From positions 54,941,980-55,005,979 of the forward strand of contig NC_068575.1 of assembly GCF_025698545.1 (NCBI RefSeq): a DNA stretch of 64,000 bases. Direction: 5' to 3'. This document shows, piece after piece, positions 57,523 through 64,000 of this stretch. This DNA is from Gossypium raimondii. Its lineage: Eukaryota > Streptophyta > Magnoliopsida > Malvales > Malvaceae. How positions within the stretch are numbered: position 1 is the first letter of the stretch; every line of letters begins with the position of its first letter. Position numbers and translations under genes: made by a program. The notes under the pieces are model-generated. The model saw only the letters and a program-made list of their open reading frames with translations, was not told the DNA's origin and did not search any database.

Positions 57523-59519
57523 TAAATAGTACCACTACTGTTTAACTAATAATGATCTATTCATTCTGATCCATTATTTGGACTTCTAGAAAGTCTCGTT
57601 TTGAAATTGCTTTTAGGTTTCTTTTAATCTATTTAAATTTATTATGATATGTTTGAAAATGACGAACTACGATCTTAGTCGATTTCATATTTGATTAACT
57701 ACTAACATTTGATTAGTGAAATTCGTTTAATGGTTATAAAATAATTTTAAATATATCCTATTATTATATAGTGGAGTTTTTAATTATTAGGTAACATTGT
57801 AAACATTTCTATTATAAAAAAATTCTGAACAATTAAAAACCTTTTTTTTTTTTCCAAATTGTTCTTCCTCCCACCAACTTACTCTTTTTTCTACGTACCT
57901 CTTTTTTCAATTTACAAATCTATTTTGTGGGTATTTTTGTTGTCTTCACAAGTTGTGATAGACAAATGACGGTGCATGTCATCATTGAAATTTCATCGGT
58001 CACCAGCAATTTCTCTTAGAAAGTGGGTGGCTCTTTGTCGTCTTCTTAATTTGTTTATATTTTGAGAGTATTTTAGAATAATAAATAATTTCACGAGTTT
58101 GTTTAAACTGTGTTGTTTTAAGTTTTATATATTTTTTTGTTTGTACTCTATTGTTTAATAAGTTTTCACTTTTAAAAGTTTCTGTATGCTTTTATTACAC
58201 GTTTTTTTAGTCTTACTTGTGTATGCAGTTTGCTAGTAATTTTAGGGATGATTTTATTGCCGTCCATCTCTAGTTTGGTGGATGCTCGATTCTTTTGTCG
58301 ATTTTTGTCCACCACTTTGGATCATCCAAGGCTGATTTTCTTATCGTGTCAAGTTCTTGCCCATACTTGAGTTGTGACAAAACCAATTACCAATGTACTA
58401 CGATGTTTTATTGATGTTGAGACTGAAGCCTTTATTCCCCTAATTATATAGTCCCATTAATGAAATAAATTAATAAATTTACCTTTCTAAAGAAGGTTCT
58501 AAGCGCTTAGAGATATAGTTGATTCTAAAACCCACCCGGTACTGTTCCCATTCTTATAGTTTAACCCAAAATCAACTTTGGGCTAACTTCTGATTACCCA
58601 ATCGACCAAATGGGCTCACTGTATTATTCATGATCTTACCAACAAAATTTGTGAAACCAAGATTTATGTTTACTTTTCTACGTTCCTATGCGGGTCGACC
58701 CTTCGTTCTCAAAGTAAAAAAAGAAAGGGTAAACTGCCTTCTAGTCCTCCAATTATTGATAAAAATACAAAATGGTTACTTTATTATTCGAATTTCTTTT
58801 TCGTTGGTAACTAGCCATCAAATGGTTATGTAAATATGACGTAGTAGCTTTTAAAATTGATAAAATAACAAAGTTAACCTTCAATATTTATATGTTGTGT
58901 CAATTTAACCTTCATCGTGTAATTTGATATGTATTTTTTTCCAACTTTGCTTTTCTTTGAGATCCTTTCACCTAAAAATTAAAATATATATATCAACTAA
59001 ATTTGATCGAAAACATATTAAAAATGAAAACACCTAAAATCCAATATAATAATTTTATATTTTCTAATTCTTTTAAAATTAACCTCTATATCACAAATAA
59101 GTAAAACTAAAAAGAGATCAAATTAAACAATATGTAAATGTCGAGGGTTAATAGCAACTTTAAAAGCTACCAAGTTATATTTCCGTTAGTAATTTAACGG
59201 CCAATGACAAAAAAATTGAATAATTGGATAACAAAATATCGAATAATTAAGAATCATTTTGTACCTTTTCATAATTGAGTGATAAAAAATTATTAATAAT
59301 TTTGTGACCACTCTCTACATACAATTTCAACAAAAATATATTAGAATTCTTGTGCTCTAGTTTCTTCTTCAAGTTGAAGTAATGTTGGATACAAGTCACC
59401 ACCTCCTCGAGTGATTATTATCCCAATATTTATTTAGGACTAAATATAATCTTTGTTGTCTCAATTTTGTTTCTAAGACATTTGAAATGTATAATATTTT
59501 TAAAAAAATTAACATAATC

Positions 59520-59558
<39 letters not shown>

Positions 59559-60915
59559 TTAACAACTATTTAATTCAATATAGTAGGGAAAGGAGAAGAC
59601 TATGATAACCCATAATCAAAAAGTAAGGTGCAAATGCCAAGTTCCCCTCCCATGTTCTAATTACTGCATATAAAACGACGACGTAAGGAGATGTTGACTA
59701 GACACATCTTGCTTCTAAGTTCAATTTCCATAAGGAAAAGATGAATGCAGGATTCGGCTATAAAATGAAGCTTCGTTTTCCAATGCTAAACAAACAGTTC
59801 CAGATGATGGCTTTTACTATATATGAGTAGGAGCTTCTTTTTTTTTTTTTTAAGACAATATTTAAATATATATATTTTTAATTTCAATAGCTTAGCTCGT
59901 TCGTTTACTCTTTTTGATTTAATAATTGAAATTTAATTGATAACATCGTCAAAATATTTCTATTAAATTGAATAACATAGCATAAAAATTTGCTCATATA
60001 ACCAATATTATACACTTGATAGGTTAAATACGTAAATAAAAATGTTAAATATGAAATTGTAATGTTCTTCAACATCGTTTCAAAGTTGATTTATTTTTCT
60101 CAGATGACTTAAAGTTGGTTAAGTAAGCAATTTTAACAATAAAAGGCTCAATGAAAGTGCTGTAATGATATTAGTAATTGGACTTCAATTACTAAATAAA
60201 AAATAATAAAGAGATTAAATTTTAAATATATGAAAAGATAGAGACTAAAAGTGAAATTAGACCTTTAAAGATTATCCTTAGTAATCTGACTCGCACATAT
60301 CCCACCTGTTGTCCAAAGTTCAAACAAGTGATTTAGAGTTTATGTTTTTGCAAGTTTTATCGTATAATATCAGGGTTAGAACATATTTAAAAACCTCAAA
60401 AACTAGAATATTGAATGAAAAATTAAAAAAAAAAAATCTCAAAAAAATCCTATTATCCAGTTATGGCGGTTGGCCCGACAAGTAGCTCATACAATACAAT
60501 TATGTGCACGTTATACGGTAGAAAGTAGAAAGACGGTCATCTCTTACAGCATATGAGGCCCTGGCCCTACATTGCCTCCCCAATAAATTCTCATCCAATG
60601 AATAAGCGACGAGAGGCAGCAACCAACTTCCATCGTTAAAACTTAAAAAGGGTTTTCTTTTCCTCTCAATGATTCCATCTAATCCCCTAAATCTTTATCA
60701 ACTTTCATTTTCTTTTTAACCGTGCTTTCTCTTTAACCTGGAACCGTTTGATGCAGTTCATTTTCTGATCCGGGTTTTAATCTAGTTTTCATTCTTTTTC
60801 TTTTTCGCATCAATTAAAGTGCACCCAAAGTTCTTGTCTTTCCAGAAAGGAATAATACCCATCGGAAAATAACCGGTCCATTTTGATAAGGTTTTTTTTT
60901 TGGATCTCCTTTTGT
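57523..60915. other. Intergenic DNA and 5' flank of the SINAT gene
   Basis: AT-rich, no coding region recognised. A (TA)n microsatellite lies at 59523-59556. The 60450-60915 part is less AT-rich and probably contains promoter and 5' UTR. Confidence 0.5.
59523..59556. repeat. (TA)n microsatellite
   Basis: Seventeen uninterrupted AT repeats. Confidence 0.9.
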
Positions 60916-63728
60916 ATGGAATTTGATAGCATTGATTGTATGACATCTTCAGATGTGATTGATGATGATGATGAGATCCATCATCATAATCAGTTGTCTT
61001 CATTGTTGAAGTCCCATAGCAACAATGGGAGCAGCAACAGTATTGTGTCACCTGCGGTTCACTCAAGCACCACCAGTGTCCATGAACTTCTGGAATGTCC
61101 TGTTTGTACCAATTCTATGTACCCTCCCATCCATCAGGTCAGTCTTTAATTCCAATTTCTTTGATTCTTTTTTCCTTCTGGGGTCTTGAATGGTTTAATT
61201 TTGGTTTCTTTGTCTTTGTTTTTAAGATTAATTTATTGGCTTTGACTGTTTGTTTGAGGTTTACTCTCCTGTGTTGAATCTGTGCTCTTTTAGTGTTAGA
61301 ATTAGGACTATAGATTGGAGAAAATTGGTTTGCAGGGATGCTATTTTGTGGTGACTTAGTTGGATGTTGGGTTGTGTTGTGTTGGAGATGCTGAAGTTGA
61401 AGGCCTTTTTGTGGGTTAGAGGAAGACGTGAGTCTAACGTTGCATCTTTTGGGATTTTGATTTTTGAAATTTCTGTAGTTTGGTTTTACTGTAGAATTAC
61501 AGTACAGTACAAGAATCCTTTCCGTATAATGATATAATCTATAGCAGCATTTCCATGAGTAGGATAGAGAAGCAAATATATATATATATATTTTTGGGGG
61601 GTGGAGGAGGAGCAAATAGAAGAAGATCATGGAGTAATCATGCTGTAATGTTAGAAACCAACACTTCAATTTTTGTAGTTTATTCTTGTTGGTATTGCTT
61701 GTAGCCTTGCCCTATACTCATAAGGATGTCTCTTATATTCGGGTCAGGCACAATGAATTGTGGATTGTAAGGTGATATGTGCAGCTGTTTGTGCTATAAG
61801 AAGGATATTAGAAAAGTGTGTTTTTAACATTGGTTTTCATTTTCTCTTAATCTGAAGAGGCTAAGAAAGGCAAAGTGAAAGGGAAACTAAAGAGCTTTTA
61901 AAACACTATCCGGTCATGCATATTTTAGGAACCAAGAAAATCAGAAAACGATATTTCTTAAGTTGCATAATTTCACAGAAAAAGCATTTGAATAGTGGCT
62001 TAAGCTACAGAATAAAAAATAATGCTGGTAAGATTGTTTTCATAGCAATAGTAATTGAAGAGTGCCTTATGGTATATAATTTTTGTTTTCCTTACAAGAA
62101 TGTATTTCCTACAGTGAAGACTTAGATTGAGATCGGTTATCACTTGATATTAAGTAAATTTGTGTGTTTTCCCCTTTTTCTTTCTTCATATGGGTTCATG
62201 CACGTACCTTTAGCCTCCACGTGATCAGGTGGCTGGTTAAATGGTTGCTAACCAAAGCAAATTTGAATAGAGGATAGCTTTTTTTCTTCTTTTTTCCCCC
62301 CTCTTTCTTTTGGGGTTTGGGGGATGAGGTTGCCATGTGTACGGTTTTGTCCAGACAAAAATTGATCTGCATGGTTTTTATGATTCTCTGTTGTGTGCTG
62401 ATAAAACCATATATTTGTATGTTTTGCTCTGAAATTGTTCCCAAAGTCATTTCTAGTTTCTCTAGTTCTACATGTTAAAGGCTAGATTCTATTTTCTGAA
62501 CCGTTGGTTTTAGTGGAATAGAAGTTTGCAATGCTTAGAATGCTAGGACAACTAGACTGGATTTCTCATACTGTTATGCTTAGTGAATCTTGCTGCTCCA
62601 AGTATTTTCTCACCTTATAATTGTTGTTTTAACGGTATGTTGTTTCACAGTGTCACAATGGGCATACTCTCTGTTCGACCTGTAAAACAAGGGTACACAA
62701 TCGGTGCCCCACTTGTAGACAGGAGCTTGGTGATATTAGGTGTCTAGCACTAGAGAAGGTAGCTGAATCACTTGAACTGCCTTGCAAATATACATCACTT
62801 GGATGCCCGGAGATCTTTCCTTACTACAGTAAACTCAAACATGAGGCCCTATGCAACTTCAGGCCATACAATTGCCCATATGCTGGATCAGAATGCACTG
62901 TTGTTGGTGGTATTCCATTCCTTGTTGCTCATCTAAGGGATGACCACAAGGTTGACATGCATTCTGGATGCACGTTTAACCATCGTTATGTGAAGTCCAA
63001 TCCTCGGGAAGTAGAAAATGCCACATGGATGCTAACTGTAAGCACTCTCTTCTTAAGCACCTTCATTCTGATTAGGAACTGAATTAATATATGATGGATA
63101 AGAATAAATGAGGTATGCTCCTACGGTAGTTTATTTCATTCTTATATATGGAACACCGTCTTAACATAAGTTTAAGAAAATGAAAGACTGTCAAGTTCCT
63201 CTGACAATGAGTTGAGCTATCTATACTAACAAGGAAGTAGCCATATCCTTTCATAGAAGTGTGAGGAGTTGAATTAATATCCATGTTAAATAACCTATAG
63301 TGTTGAAATCTGTCATCTATTTTAGGTATTCCACTAAATGGTTTGTATCTTGTCATCTATACTAGGTATTCCACTGTTATGGCCAGTACTTCTGTCTCCA
63401 TTTTGAAGCCTTCCAGCTTGGGATGGCCCCTGTTTATATGGCATTCCTTCGTTTCATGGGTGATGAGGTTGAATCCCGCAACTACAGTTATAGCCTAGAA
63501 GTTGGGGGCAATGGCAGGAAACTCATTTGGGAAGGCACTCCAAGAAGCATAAGAGATAGCCACCGAAAGGTCAGGGATAGCCATGACGGCCTTATTATAC
63601 AGCGTAACATGGCACTTTTCTTCTCCGGAGGAGATAGGAAAGAGTTGAAGCTGCGAGTAACCGGACGGATATGGAAAGAACAACAGAACCCAGAAGGTGG
63701 TGCCTGCATACCCAACCTCTGCAGTTAA
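60916..63728 (+). CDS. SINAT: SINAT-type E3 ubiquitin-protein ligase (RING, SIAH zinc finger, TRAF-like)
   Basis: Exons 60916-61137, 62651-63037 and 63366-63728 join in phase 0 at both introns (CATCAG|GTCAGT...TTTCACAG|TGTCAC; CTAACT|GTAAGC...ATACTAG|GTATTC) and give 323 residues, the usual size for this family. A C3HC4 RING spans residues 61-97 (CPVCTNSMYPPIHQCHNGHTLC...CPTCRQ), followed by the SIAH-type zinc finger (CKYTSLGCPEIFPY...HEALCNFRPYNCPY) and a TRAF-like dimerisation and substrate domain to the C-terminus (HCYGQYFCLHFEAFQLG...RVTGRIWKEQQ). SINAT ligases attach ubiquitin to regulatory proteins, with roles in autophagy, light and hormone responses; which member this is cannot be fixed. 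I chose ATG 60916, beginning MEFDSIDC; an in-frame ATG at 60883 would add 11 residues. Confidence 0.94.
63311..63373 (+). repeat. 40-bp duplicated splice acceptor ahead of SINAT exon 3
   Basis: TGTCATCTAT..TAGGTATTCCACT occurs at 63311 and again at 63351. The second copy is the real acceptor. The first (AG at 63324-63325) would read GTA TTC CAC TAA, an immediate stop. Confidence 0.8.
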
Positions 63729-64000
63729 AAAGAAAAGGCCTGTTGGATCCCTGATGGCACACCCCATAATACCATTTGCTGCATATTCTTGTAATATTCA
63801 TAGTAGCCTGCTGTTAGTGTTGTGAGAATTCTTGAATTCTGTATGAATATTGGAGGCCTAAGCCTTTTCTCAATTGTAAAAACAAAGTTATAAATAGTCT
63901 GCACTCTTGCATACTATGCTGTAAAATAGTGAGAAATACAATGGAAATGTGTTTGCCAATTTCCTTTCCCACCCTAGAAATTTGTGTGGTAATCAACTAC
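63729..64000 (+). other. 3' UTR and downstream flank of SINAT
   Basis: No further gene; no AATAAA seen in this stretch. Confidence 0.45.

Overview
This window is nuclear DNA of a flowering plant. It has large AT-rich intergenic spaces, GT-AG introns, LTR retrotransposons with long LTRs, and plant-specific gene families. The LTR style (Tekay/Del Ty3-gypsy with 2.5-3.4 kb LTRs opening TGTAACACCCC) together with the gene set suggests a eudicot, probably Malvaceae such as cotton. The species call is inference; no search was run.

Layout. 1-9717: stacked Ty3/gypsy material, ending in a decayed minus-strand Tekay-like element (2789-9717) with PPT, PBS, long 3' LTR, broken gag-pol and a missing reverse transcriptase. 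11017-13562: solo LTR with a perfect 5-bp target duplication. 14617-30190 (+): a KDM3/JMJ25-type histone demethylase gene of about 12 exons. Its last intron (10.76 kb) holds a broken Copia element, which holds a hAT-type element, which holds a gypsy solo LTR; the final 26-codon exon resumes at 30110. 31390-32520: a probable long-TIR DNA element. 32984-34022 (+): CNX3 (MoaC, molybdenum cofactor synthesis), two exons. 36968-57522: a cluster of six foldback elements whose inverted repeats are built from nested hairpins. Between them lie an A1 aspartic protease pseudogene (39980-41416), a degenerate inverted copy of the STR promoter and exon 1 (43074-44058), and the complete STR-like ABCG half-transporter gene (50391-45156, minus strand, four exons). 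54107-56704: a solo LTR with a perfect target duplication inside the last foldback element. 60916-63728 (+): a SINAT-type RING/TRAF E3 ubiquitin ligase, three exons.

The genes do not form a pathway: chromatin (KDM3), cofactor synthesis (CNX3), mycorrhizal lipid export (STR), protein turnover (SINAT). The most notable content is structural. An H3K9-demethylase-family gene carries a nested-transposon intron, which recalls the heterochromatic intron of Arabidopsis IBM1. A family of hairpin-array foldback elements sits in and around STR, with signs of inverted duplication and inversion. All exon structures were read by eye from splice signals and family resemblance.
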